From positions 379,007 to 443,006 of the forward strand of contig CACRXP010000112.1 in NCBI GenBank assembly GCA_902702965.1: a stretch of DNA of 64,000 nucleotides, read 5' to 3'. Numbering within the stretch: the first letter of the stretch is position 1; each line of letters starts with the position of its first letter. Under the pieces are notes generated by a model. It worked only from the letters and a program-made list of their open reading frames with translations. It did no database searches and was not told where the DNA came from. The position numbers and the translations under genes were made by a program. The stretch comes from Spirometra erinaceieuropaei. Lineage: Eukaryota > Platyhelminthes > Cestoda > Diphyllobothriidea > Diphyllobothriidae. This document shows, in pieces, positions 54,938-64,000 of the stretch.

Positions 54938-55337
54938 CAAGTTTTTCACGCCATTCTAAGGCATTTTTCTGCTCTGCAAGGCCGCTGTCACCGTTTTTTG
55001 CAGCATTTGACATTTAGTAACTTCTAGGGTTCAAAAAGTTTTTTTTAGGTCATCGTCTTTGTCGCCTTGGTTCGGAAGCGACCACAAGGGATGATTTTCT
55101 GACTAAGCAAGGTCGGGACTGCACGAAAGGTTCTGCAGAATTTCCCAATTGAGCTCTCGGAAGGCTGTTTTGACGAGTTGTCCCGTGTAGGGCCGGGTGT
55201 TGCAATTTTGCGGAATCAGTTGGCCTTGACGGCCGTTTTTTTTCTTGAATAGCTTCATGTAAACCGCGCAGTTAGGCTGCATAGGCGTTTCTGTCCAACG
55301 TCTGGTTTTGCTTAAACATTTTATAATAGCTTATGCC
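54938..55337. other. 400 bases after the last CCDC66-like frame
   Basis: T-rich sequence with no recognisable domain. A clear plus-strand AATAAA was not seen here, so no 3' end can be fixed. Confidence 0.4.
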
Positions 55338-55545
55338 CTAGGCAGTATGTTATTACCGACAAACGCAAGGGAGACTGGAATGGCCATTTCTGGCTTATTA
55401 GCCGTCGTCAGCCAGCCATACCCAAGCCCGAAGTGTGGAACACCCGAGCCTCTAACTCGCGACCTGTTGGTTACGAAGTCGACGCGTCTAACCACTAGAC
55501 CACGAGCCCGTTGCCCTGCCGGTTGCGATCGGGAATATACAATGG
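55338..55545 (-). mobile_element. tRNA-derived SINE, copy G
   Basis: On the plus strand the end of the body (CAGTATGTTATTACCGACAA), GGAATGGCCATTTCTGGC, CCCGAAGTGTGGAACACCCG and the head CTAACCACTAGACCACGAGC are clear; the far tail is separate (55546-55652). Confidence 0.85.
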
Positions 55546-55652
55546 TACAGGGGCGCTCACCGGTCGTTCTTGCAGAACTCACTCGTTCCGTTGTGCCTTA
55601 CTGGCTCTCTCTTGAGCCCAACCAGCAGCCGCACAGCGGCGCATGATATAGG
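55546..55652 (-). mobile_element. tRNA-derived SINE, tail fragment
   Basis: ACAGGGGCGCTCACCGGTCG, CACTCGTTCCGTTGTGCC and CCAACCAGCAGCCGCACAGC form the tail and lower body of another minus-strand copy, cut off where copy H begins. Confidence 0.8.
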
Positions 55653-55885
55653 CCAGGTCGCGAGTTCGAGCCTCGGGTGTTCCACACTTCGGGATTGGGT
55701 ATGACTGGATGACGACGATTAATAAGCCAGAAATGGCCATTCCAGTCTCCCTTGTCTCTGTCGGCAATAACATACTGCCTATATCATGTGCCGCTGTGCG
55801 GCTGCTGGTTGGGCTCGAGAGAGAGCCCGCAGAACGAGCCCGCGAGTTCCCTGAGAACGATCGGTGAGCGCCCCTGTACCACAGC
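55653..55885 (+). mobile_element. tRNA-derived SINE, copy H
   Basis: Starts inside the head at CAGGTCGCGAGTTCGAGCCT and runs through GGTATGACTGGATGACGACG, CAGAAATGGCCATTCCAGTC, ATCATGTGCCGCTGTGCGGC and GATCGGTGAGCGCCCCTGTA. With the preceding tail fragment it makes inverted arms of about 100 bases. Confidence 0.85.
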
Positions 55886-56039
55886 TTATGTCCTCCCAAC
55901 CCCATCACACGCAAATCATGGTCTTTTGCGGATACAGATCCTACATCAGCCGAGGAATAGTTGCCTGCTCGTCACGACCCACCTACTCCTTCCTTTTTGC
56001 CTTATATTGACGTGAAGGCAGCGTTTCTTGTCGCCAGCT

Positions 56040-56245
56040 TGACCGTCTTTATAGAAGATGTCCACAGTGTACCCTACAGCACGGAGAGCGCAAGGACGGT
56101 GACTCGTGTTCGAATTAGTCTATAGTTGTGGCAGACTTGCGCTGCATCTACCGCACCCCCTCCTCTCCCACCTGAGCCGCTGTCAAAACAGTCAAGAAAA
56201 CCGGAAGGCGGGATTGGGTTCAGGTGGTTGGTGCGGCGCGGGCCA
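56040..56245 (+). repeat. dispersed repeat R2, copy near 56.1 kb
   Basis: GAGCGCAAGGACGGTGACTC, GAATTAGTCTATAGTTGTGG, CAGACTTGCGCTGCATCTAC and CTGAGCCGCTGTCAAAACAG match the PAM-intron copies closely. Confidence 0.65.
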
Positions 56246-56351
56246 ATGCCAAGGTACTCCACCATGCCCCCCTTTTCCGCTTACAAATAACCAGGACTTC
56301 ACGAGAAAAAGGGGGGCGACTGGGATCCCATCTGAGTGGGAGGGAGTGTAG

Positions 56352-56640
56352 TAGGAGGCGCTCACCGATCGCGCTACGGGATTTCCTCGTCCCGTTGTGC
56401 CTTAGGGCTCGATCTGGAGCCCTACAGACAGTCACACAGCGGTTACTGCCATATGCAGAGTGTGAATGACTGGACTGACCGCTTCTGGCTTATCAGCCGT
56501 CATCAGCCAGCCATACGCAGTCCCAAGTTTGCAATCCCTGAGGTTCGAACCCGCGTTCTGTTGCTTAGAATTCAACACTCTAGCCAGTGGGTCACGAGCT
56601 CGTTGTCTTGTCGGTTGCGACCTGGTATATTGACTGTGGT
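56352..56640 (-). mobile_element. tRNA-derived SINE, copy I (diverged)
   Basis: On the plus strand: AGGAGGCGCTCACCGATCGC, TCGTCCCGTTGTGCCTTAGG, CTTCTGGCTTATCAGCCGTC, GAGGTTCGAACCCGCG and CCAGTGGGTCACGAGCTCG. Tail, body and head are all present with many substitutions. Confidence 0.8.
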
Positions 56641-56654
56641 GGGGGTGCCATACA

Positions 56655-56845
56655 GATCACACTGGGTAAGAGGGAGCCATTGCAGCCTGACTCCGTTCTG
56701 GGAGAAGGACCGAGGTATCCTACCAACTGACAGCCGTCCAAGCCACGGCTTATAGAGCTCCGTGATAATCTCAAGCGCGTCGGATTGTTTGTCGTAAGGA
56801 ATATGCGCTGAGAGAGTTGACCTTACCCCCTCCTCCCCTCCCGTA
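56655..56845 (+). repeat. local repeat pair, copy 1
   Basis: AAGCCACGGCTTATAGAGCT, CCGTGATAATCTCAAGCGCG and GAGTTGACCTTACCCCCTCC recur about 350 bases on (57005-57245). The block GAGCCATTGCAGCCTGACTC also links it to the 3' part of R2. Confidence 0.65.
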
Positions 56846-57004
56846 CACCAGTCGATTGTCTGAGCCGATCAGTTTTCTGGTTTGGGGTTGGATGCAGCTG
56901 TTGACAGGGTTAGGAAGCTCGTCTGCACGTGCCACGCACACGCGGCGTGGCTCCCCATACGCAACACGCTGGGGTTTCACACACAACGGGTCGACGGCTG
57001 GGGT

Positions 57005-57245
57005 CTTGCATGTGGAGGGTGCCATTGGGGCTACATTAAGAAGTAGCCATTACAGTCTGGCTTAGTCCACCAGTCTGTCACTTCACACAGGCACACACTG
57101 GGCTGACTGCGTGGTCTAAGTTGAAATCCTCAGTTAGCAACCTTGCAAGCCACGGCTTTTAAAGCTCCGTGATTGTCTACAGCGCGTCAGATTGTTTGTA
57201 GTGAGTAATATGCACTGAGATAATTGACCTTCCTCCTCCTTCGCG
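57005..57245 (+). repeat. local repeat pair, copy 2
   Basis: GTAGCCATTACAGTCTGGCT, AAGCCACGGCTTTTAAAGCT, CCGTGATTGTCTACAGCGCG and ATAATTGACCTTCCTCCTCC match copy 1 in order. Confidence 0.65.
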
Positions 57246-57399
57246 TACGCCAGCCGATTGTCCAAACCGGTCAACCAACTGATAGGGGAGGTTAGGCGCA
57301 GTCGCTGGCAGAGCTAAAAACATCGATGTAAAAATCTTCATTTGTGCCCGCGGATGCTTTTTTTTCCGCGCGAGAAAATTGGTAACAATGGTGAGACAC

Positions 57400-58170
57400 C
57401 GATACCCAACGGCGAACTCAACACCACGGTGTACAGAAAGGCGACTAACACGACCCAGATTCTCAACTGCCACAAGAACCACCCAATGGCGCATAAACGA
57501 AGCTGTGTTAGGACACTCTTCCAAAGGGTAAAAACGCACTGCAGTGAACCAGAGGGACGAGTACGAGAACTTCGGCATCTTCGGGACCAACTGGCAAGGA
57601 ATGGATACCCGAGCATCTTCGTCAGCCGCTGCCTCCGCACGCACCCACGGCGAACAAACGGAGGAGAGCCGCCAACACTCTGGCACCCTCTACCATTTAT
57701 AAAGAACGTGTCCGAAGAGATGGAACGTATCGTTGGAGAGCTCGGCGTGGGTATCGCTCACCGTCCGACAGCGACCGTGCGCCGCAAAATCATGCGAGTG
57801 AAGGATCGCCAAGACGTGGGAGAACAACCGGGTGTCGTCTATCAGATCCCATGTCGGGACTGCCCTCGCCACTGCGCAGGACAGACCGGACGACGACTTA
57901 GCTAACGAATAACGGAGCACAAACGGGCGGTCCGGAGAGGCGACCCGTTGTCTCACATCGCCACTCACACCTTGGAGTAAGGCCACGAATTCAATTTCGC
58001 GAGCACGCGGATAGTAGCGCTGGTCAACAATAAGACAGGACGAGAACTGTTAGAGGCCTGGGTGTCTGACACTAACTCTATCAACAGGCGCGTTGACATA
58101 CCCCCCTGCTATCACGCGCTCCGTTCCCGAGGCCAAGAGACGAGACCCAATTTCCAGCCAAGGGTGCACG
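57400..58170 (+). mobile_element. Penelope-like element fragment PLE-D (C-terminal part)
   Basis: After the RT core: NTTVYRKATNTTQILNCHKN and AHKRSCVRTLFQRVKTHCSE, then FIKNVSEEMERIVGELGVGI and AHRPTATVRRKIMRVKDR, then the GIY-YIG part GVVYQIPCRDCPRHC-AGQTG, RITEHKRAVRRGDPLSHIA and, after one in-frame stop, LEAWVSDTNSINRRVDIPPC YHALRSR in a second frame. The RT core is missing. This copy has the most complete endonuclease of its lineage here. Confidence 0.92.
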
Positions 58171-58229
58171 CAGTCACGCCACCGTGAGACGGCGTGGGAC
58201 TCAACTTATCGCGAATACCACCCTCTGCA

Positions 58230-58410
58230 CTCATGTCTGTCCCCCCCCCCCTTCACGGCTTGACCACAAAAACAGCTCATTTGATGTCGCATTCTCACAG
58301 TCTCTGACGGTGGCCTCCTGTACGAGACCGAAAGCTCATACTAATACACCTACTGTCCCAGAGATCGTGTGTTCATCTTCTTTACACCGATACATGTTTC
58401 CCGCCAAAGC
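58230..58410 (+). repeat. Penelope-type noncoding tail, copy 5 (follows PLE-D)
   Basis: After an 11-base C run (58241-58251), TACTGTCCCAGAGATCGTGT, TCATCTTCTTTACACCG and TGTTTCCCGCCAAAGC correspond to the CCAGCGATCG core of the other tails, diverged. Confidence 0.4.
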
Positions 58411-58849
58411 ATACAGCGCCCACGCTCCAAACTTTTCGACTTTTCCAGCCGACTCCAAGCGGCTGAGGGTGGTATGGTGGTGCCTATGCAACTTTTCCGC
58501 CAGTTATCTGTTCGGACGTTGTTTTTCCACAATAAGGTTGTACAATGCAAACACGACGAACCATGCAGAATTTAATGACGCTACACATTTTCTGCGTCCG
58601 CCTATTTAACTGCGCACGGCCATTGCATGTTCATAAGGCAAACTGTCGAACAAAAAACGGCCTAGGGCGATCAGATGTGGCAGGTAATTAAAAACAGGGA
58701 GTGTCAATCTGACATGCGGGTGGGCATGGTGTGAGGGGAGGGAAGCGAGCTCAGGTTGCAGCGAAGTCTCGTCACGCGTGATTGCAACTTCACAGCATGG
58801 ACCGTTAGTCAGTCATGTGGGGAACGGGAGAAGGAATAGGGTCATTTCG

Positions 58850-60855
58850 GTCACAGACTGTTGAAGGTCGATCACGTTGTCCAATCGCCTACAGAGCTCC
58901 AGCGTTCTCCCTACTGCAGTGGCCTCTGGAAAGCGCAGGGGATGCCTAGTCGTCGCCCAAGATAGGCCTTTAAATGTAGCCACTGGTTTCACCGCACGGC
59001 CAGTACCAACCAGGTGTTTCGTAACCGACCCCCTGGGTACCTTATTTTCCGCCCTCAGCAGTCATTTCGTCATATGGTCAGCCGACCGAGTTGCTACCTG
59101 CCTTCTAGTGCGCCCAATGTATTTTCACCCGTAGTTACGTGTAGGCTCATAAATACAGTTTGAGGTGATGTGCATAGACAGGATGTCTTTGATTTGCCCA
59201 ACTGAACCATCCGCTATAGTGCTTATTAACAAGCTTAAGGCGGCGTATGTCCGTTCAGTCGTGCATCTAAGCCATCGCATTTGACCAATTATCGCCCTTA
59301 AAAGGGAGGTAGATACTCACCGACTTTTGATGCAGACATTTCCACCGAACTTACCTCTCAGTGATGACGATACTTATCGATCCAGTTCTCCGAATACCCG
59401 CTTTCAGGGAAGACATCTTTCAAGAAAGTGATCCCATCATTGATCATATCTGAGGAACAGACCGTAGTGGTTCTGTTGAACAGACAAAAAACTAAGTAAC
59501 GTTTTCTCTGAAGTGGAGCGAAAGTGGGAAAGTGCTTGTACTGTCTTTTCCAAGGGGTTTCTGATAGACGGGTCTCTGAATAGAATCGTTCGCCAGCCTC
59601 TGCAAAAACGCCTGAGAGGGGTAGCGTGTCTTTCTTCTCCCGCTCGGGCGTAAATTTTATTTTTGTATGGCCATGTACATAACTCTGAGTGGTAACTCCC
59701 CGTCTTTCGGGCCAATGACTAAGACAAAATATTATTTGTATACCATCTATAAAATGCAGCTCGGTGTAAACTTTGGGCTAATTTTTTCCTCGGGGCTTGA
59801 CGTGAAGATGTCCACTAGGACCGGCCCCAATGGACTGCCAATAGTTAGGCTGTTGATATGTCTGTGCAATTACTCACTGAACAAGAGCTGTATGTGTTTA
59901 GTACATAATTGTAATGGTTCCTGTATTTGACTTGATGCTAGACACGTTTCCGCTCCATGATCACAAATGATTTCAATCGTCTCACTCAGCAGCAAGTTTG
60001 CAAACAGGCTCTACGCGTCAACTTATCTCATGGGCTTATTCAATGCATCTTGACCCTTCAGGTCATCAGTGTATTAGATGGCGCTTCATGTAGTGCTAGC
60101 GGCAGGGTTGCGCCCGATTGGTTTGATTTCTTGAACTAGCCATTGAGCGAGTTTATGTTGGGACGGATCTCACAGTGATAATATTGGTCGGAGTGGTGTT
60201 CTTGACTTGTGAAGTTTTGGTAGACCGTATAGTCTGGGAATATGTGAGCCCATAAGCCTAAGCCATGTAGCAATTTCCTCTTCTACTACTTGATTATGGA
60301 GTAACGACTTCGCCTTTTTTCCGACAATGTTTTCGTTTCTTCCTCCTCATGGGTTTCACAGGAAAATGTGCTGGCATCCCTCAGCACTGTTTCCATCTTA
60401 CTAGCGTAATCGGTCTTGTTTAGGCTTCCTTTTATTTAGCTGTCAGGTTTGACCCCCCTGGGCAGTTTTCCTGTTGGAAAATTTATTAATATGCAATGAC
60501 TATTCACAGTTGAGTAAGAGGTTGCGAAATTCTAGGTCATTAAATTCTGCCTACTCTGTCGTCGTTGTCTTTTACAAAGTTCTCACTTAGTTTGCCTACA
60601 ATTTCCTTTCGAAAGTGAATTAAGATGTTCCGCGTTGAAACTAGTCAGTTCTCCGGGGCAGAGGCCCCTTTGATTTCGACCGTGCCGTTTTTGAATTTAA
60701 CAGTTCTTCCAGGCATGCTGTTTTCCACGTACCAGCACAAATTTCACGAGCTGCTTTTACAGCTTTGTGCCCTCGGTTGAAGAGGTGTCGAATATACCCA
60801 TCGGTTACAGTAGCCCTGTAGAGCAGACAAATGCATTCAATTAGCATATTCACGG
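58850..60855 (-). mobile_element. Penelope-like element PLE-E, second lineage, near full length but decayed
   Basis: Minus strand, in order: TDGYIRHLFNRGHKAVKAAR (60830-60740), VSTRNILIHFRKEIVGKLSE (60620-60560), YASKMETVLRDASTFSC (60410-60360), RLYGLPKLHKSRTPLRPILS (60270-60200) with HKLAQWLVQEIKP, then GPVLVDIFTSSPEEKISPKF (59830-59770) with the catalytic site destroyed by stops, and the GIY-YIG part KYIGRTRRQVATRSADHMTK (59130-59070), then VPRGSVTKHLVGTGR. The endonuclease type (YIGRTRRQL) differs from the YxGQTGR type in the other fragments, so this is a separate lineage. Confidence 0.85.
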
Positions 60856-60859
60856 GAAT

Positions 60860-62415
60860 AGTTTCAGTTGAAATAAACTACAGAGCTTTATTAGACAACT
60901 CAGCACATGACCAACATCCACAGGCCACGAAGGATATAACGTCTGACCGCAAACAAAACAACTTTAAAATTAGAATCTGTGTCTGTTGTTTTGACTTCAA
61001 CCAGACTCTCTCAACCGCCGGCCTGCACGCTCAGAGTCGGTCGTCTCTGGGGGCGTTGCCGCCGGCGACAGGAGGAACACACTTGTGTCCTTTTGCCATG
61101 CACCCTGCTCTAAGGCGCTTGCAGGCGGTTGCTTGGTAACGCGCGGAAAACACTTGAGGACGGTGTAGGCCTGTAAATCGACGATGCGGACTTATTAATA
61201 AGTCTTCTCAATCAAAAACTGCCGACTAGGCCTCACATTTCAGACTTCCTGACATGAGGGTAGGGTGTGGTTGGCCAATGACGACGGCGGAGTTGGGATT
61301 GAATGCTCCAGTCTCCCTGCGTAGGTCACTTAAAGAGCCCCTCAAATTTCGAGCTTACGACAATCAAGATGTGTGGAAGTTGACTAGTACAAAATGTGTG
61401 TGCACGCGGTGGTCGCACTAGTGTCACTTTGGTCGGTTCCAGCCTACGTCATCAGCAGCCTGTGTAGTCGGTGTCCTGGAGTAGCCACTCATGTCCCCCC
61501 CTCCCCCCACCAATCGTTGAATTGACGTTTCGGGTCAATTATCCCTTCCGCTTCTGACTTGACCTTGTCTGTTTTTGGCCAAAAAGCTACGGCGGCGGCG
61601 GAGTCTACTGGTGCTGGGATTTGAAGAGATAGTAACTGTAGATTGATTCGACACATTACTGAGGCAAGGTCCTCATGACGTCCGATTTATTGTTGGGGTC
61701 TATCCTGACGGTGACAGCAGCGAGTGGAGCTTTATTGGATAACAGGCGACATTCGCCTGCGGCTGTTTTACAGTTCACCGACTCGCTAGACTAGTGCCAA
61801 TCCACACCGAAGGTATTAAATCTGCACGGTCTGTGGCCGCTTATCCGCCCGACTCGATAACCTGCTTATTTCCAAATTAACAGGCGCTGGGTTCAGTTTG
61901 ATTATTCGACACCCGTCATCGCGTTGGGTAGTCTTCAGATACTCTAGCAGACAGGGCCATTTCCGAGTTCCAGCACTCCGTGGGCGGCTGCACGACACTC
62001 GGATAGGAACGTAACATTTTTCCCAATTCATATCGTTACCTCTCATCCATCTCATGCGTTCCGTAACATGCCCCTTTTTGTCTCCTTTCTCAAGGTTTTC
62101 TTTTCCGAACTGAAGGCATAAATTGTTGGCCTGACAAGAACTGATTATGATAATGCTGGGACACCGACAGTGTAGGTCATTCAATCCTTGGGCGGGATTG
62201 ACCTAACTTAAAGTCATCTGTCGCCGTCATATGCGTCACTAAGTCGACATTCTACGTCTTGGGGCTACATCACTAAAGTCGATATTTCGATCCCAAGTGT
62301 CCAGATTTCAACCTTGGCCGCATTTTGGCTGCTAAATGCAAGTCTTGTTGGGAGAAAACAAGTGACTTTTATAAGTAGAAAAAGGGAGTGCTGTTCGATC
62401 GCCGTAGTCACTTGT
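60860..62415. other. spacer between PLE-E and PLE-F, nothing assigned
   Basis: Mixed sequence with short C runs (for example 61495-61507). GTTGAATTGACGTTTCGGGT near 61518 faintly resembles the Penelope-type tail. No gene is supported. Confidence 0.35.
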
Positions 62416-62532
62416 TTATTTGTTTGAGCTCTCGAACTCGTGCAGGAGACCATTATCAGAGTTAAAAGCGGGGTCAGAACAAGAAACAGTTATAGGGGGT
62501 ATGCGCCAATCAAACGCCAGTGACGCCATTCT
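62416..62532 (+). repeat. left inverted arm around PLE-F
   Basis: TTTATTTGTTTGAGCTCTCG, AACTCGTGCAGGAGACCATT, AACAAGAAACAGTTATAGGG and GCCAATCAAACGCCAGTG are the reverse complement, with few changes, of 62822-62937. Confidence 0.88.
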
Positions 62533-62559
62533 GGTGATCGATACATCGATTAAATCGCC

Positions 62560-62850
62560 ACCCGTCGAAAAACCAGCTCATATTCGTGTATGCGCGATCG
62601 GAGTATGCGTTCAGTGCTCGGATTGCGCATACGTAACCGGGCTTGCCGTGCGGTGGGATAACAAAATGTCGCAAGTGGCTGCCCACACCTGCGGAAGGGG
62701 CCACGAGGATAATCTCCCGCGCCAGAAGCAAGGCAGAAGCCTGGGCCTTGAATGAGGACTCGGTCGATCGATGTATCGACCTGTCGCCGGTATACAGAGC
62801 CTTGCGCAGTCGCCTCCAGAATGGCGCCACTGGCGTTTGATTGGCTCATG
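62560..62850 (+). mobile_element. Penelope-like element fragment PLE-F (endonuclease end)
   Basis: CSDCAYVTGLAVRWDNKMSQ, VAAHTCGRGHED and, in another frame, DLSPVYRALRSRLQ match the end of the first Penelope-like lineage (compare SHIATHTLE and DIPPCYHALRSR in PLE-D). Only about 100 codons remain, with a frameshift. Confidence 0.75.
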
Positions 62851-62937
62851 TCCCCTTTAACGGTTTCTTGTTCTATCTCCACTTTTATCCCTGATAATCG
62901 TTTCCTGCACGAGTTCGAGGGCTCAGACAAATAAAGA
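62822..62937 (-). repeat. right inverted arm around PLE-F
   Basis: CTGGCGTTTGATTGGCTCAT, AACGGTTTCTTGTTCTATCT and CCTGCACGAGTTCGAGGGCT pair with the left arm at 62416-62532. Confidence 0.88.
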
Positions 62938-64000
62938 GATGATTTCGGCGATCGAACGAACTTCCTGTCCTCTGCCTGGAATGCGAATGTCCGCCGCAAT
63001 TAGTGCTTCTGTGCCCGAGGACCTCACAGGGAGCTTGAGTACACACTTCCAGATGACTGAGGTTTAACAGTCTTACTCAATTAAGAAATATCGGTCTTGA
63101 AGTCGTATTCACTTCGTCTCGGTAGACAACCATCAATTTTTCGTCACCGGCTTTAGTATTGCTCCAGCTATATCGCGACTCACCTCAGCTTATAACAGCA
63201 GACATTTACCCACACACGGAGTCGCTTTATAATTTTGGTCTGACACAACACACTTTTCCTTGTAGAACCCTTCACATACCCGTGCTGCGTTGCGTCCGTC
63301 TGAAGGACTACCGCAGAGGTCTGCTCTGGAACAAGTGTCGAAAATAAAAAGGGTAAGCCTCATCAATGGGCTTTGCTTCTTGACGCCTTACGCATCGTGC
63401 AGAATAACCCCCCCCCCCCCCCCCCTAGTCGGCGCTGTACAAGCCTAACCAACGACTTATTTTAATGCTGGTATACTGCACAGACAAGAATCTCACTGTC
63501 GCCTCTTTTGTTTTCAATTCTATTTCAGAATCTCCTACAACGCCAAAAGGAACTGCGATCGATGCAGATAGGTGCATCGAATGACAATAGGCCTCTTTAA
63601 TTTATTTCCCGTATTCGTTTATCAAAAGTAGTCTGTGAATTTGTAAAATAAAGGCCTCTCCCTGACCTGCCCAAATAAGTTTTATAAAGACTTTTTCTTA
63701 TAAATAAACCCTTTTGCTAGCAAACACTGCACTTTTTAGGTCCAGTCGTGGTTGGAGTTTAGGTTTTTTGGAACGAACCGAACAACTATCGTACTAGGTC
63801 TACTTTCAATAATGCATGGGCCCCACAGGCTTTCCCGCGCGTAAGCCTTATTATGCGTCAGAACTCACTTAGAAGTCAGAACAGAGAGATGCAAACGAGA
63901 GGTACTTTTTGGATATCACGAATGGCCGCCTGAAGCGCAGACTATCGGAGTATGGACTGCCTTGATTTATAGCAGGTCCCCTTTAAATATCACCGCTTAC
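62938..64000. other. right edge of window, nothing assigned
   Basis: No domain or repeat family was recognised. An 18-base C run lies at 63408-63425. Confidence 0.4.
63408..63425 (+). repeat. poly-C run
   Basis: Eighteen consecutive C residues. Runs of this kind also appear at 11479-11489 and 58241-58251; their exact lengths are prone to sequencing error. Confidence 0.9.

Noticed and set aside
57342..57420. ATG at 57342 as the start of a host gene
   Set aside because: The downstream sequence is Penelope-like from about 57400; the ATG is incidental upstream sequence.
1..64000. CRISPR arrays, bacterial operons, Shine-Dalgarno sites, rRNA genes
   Set aside because: None seen; spliced genes and eukaryotic mobile elements rule out a prokaryotic reading.

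Overview
This is eukaryotic DNA. Genes are split into short exons with GT/AG junctions, introns are kilobases long, and most of the remaining sequence is decayed mobile elements. Penelope-like elements, a Ty3/gypsy remnant, a CR1-like LINE, a tRNA-derived SINE and degenerate CCCTAA tracts, with a peptide-amidation gene, fit a flatworm, perhaps a large-genome (diphyllobothriidean) tapeworm. That placement is inference; nothing here names the species.

Two genes could be assembled exon by exon. On the minus strand, 25517 down to about 4515 (or 4315), six exons join without a frame break into a bifunctional peptidylglycine alpha-amidating monooxygenase (PAM). It has a signal peptide, a PHM domain with all six copper ligands, a linker of about 40 residues, and a PAL domain with the zinc histidines and catalytic Arg/Tyr. 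On the plus strand, from 38745 to at least 54754, seven well-supported exons plus two or three weaker ones encode a disordered, charged coiled-coil protein resembling CCDC66 (centrosome/cilium/microtubule). The two genes are divergent, about 13 kb apart.

Layout: 1-4.3 kb, 3' flank of PAM. 4.3-25.5 kb, PAM; introns 1-4 carry foldback elements of one family, intron 2 also two Penelope-like fragments, and introns 1 and 5 SINEs. 25.5-31.9 kb, AT-rich with no recognised gene. 31.9-34.6 kb, a gypsy remnant with LTR-like ends. 35.4-38.5 kb, CR1-like LINE remnants. 38.7-54.9 kb, the CCDC66-like gene; one intron is almost filled by an antisense Penelope-like element, and one exon lies between inverted repeats. 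55-64 kb, SINEs, a second, different Penelope-like lineage on the minus strand, and a Penelope-like end framed by inverted arms.

Both genes look intact in the parts seen; all mobile elements have stops, frameshifts or lost catalytic residues. PAM matures amidated neuropeptides, a major signalling class in flatworms. The CCDC66-like protein would act at centrosomes or cilia; nothing links the two genes functionally. Main uncertainties are both genes' 3' ends, the exact repeat edges, and the 25.6-31.9 kb stretch.
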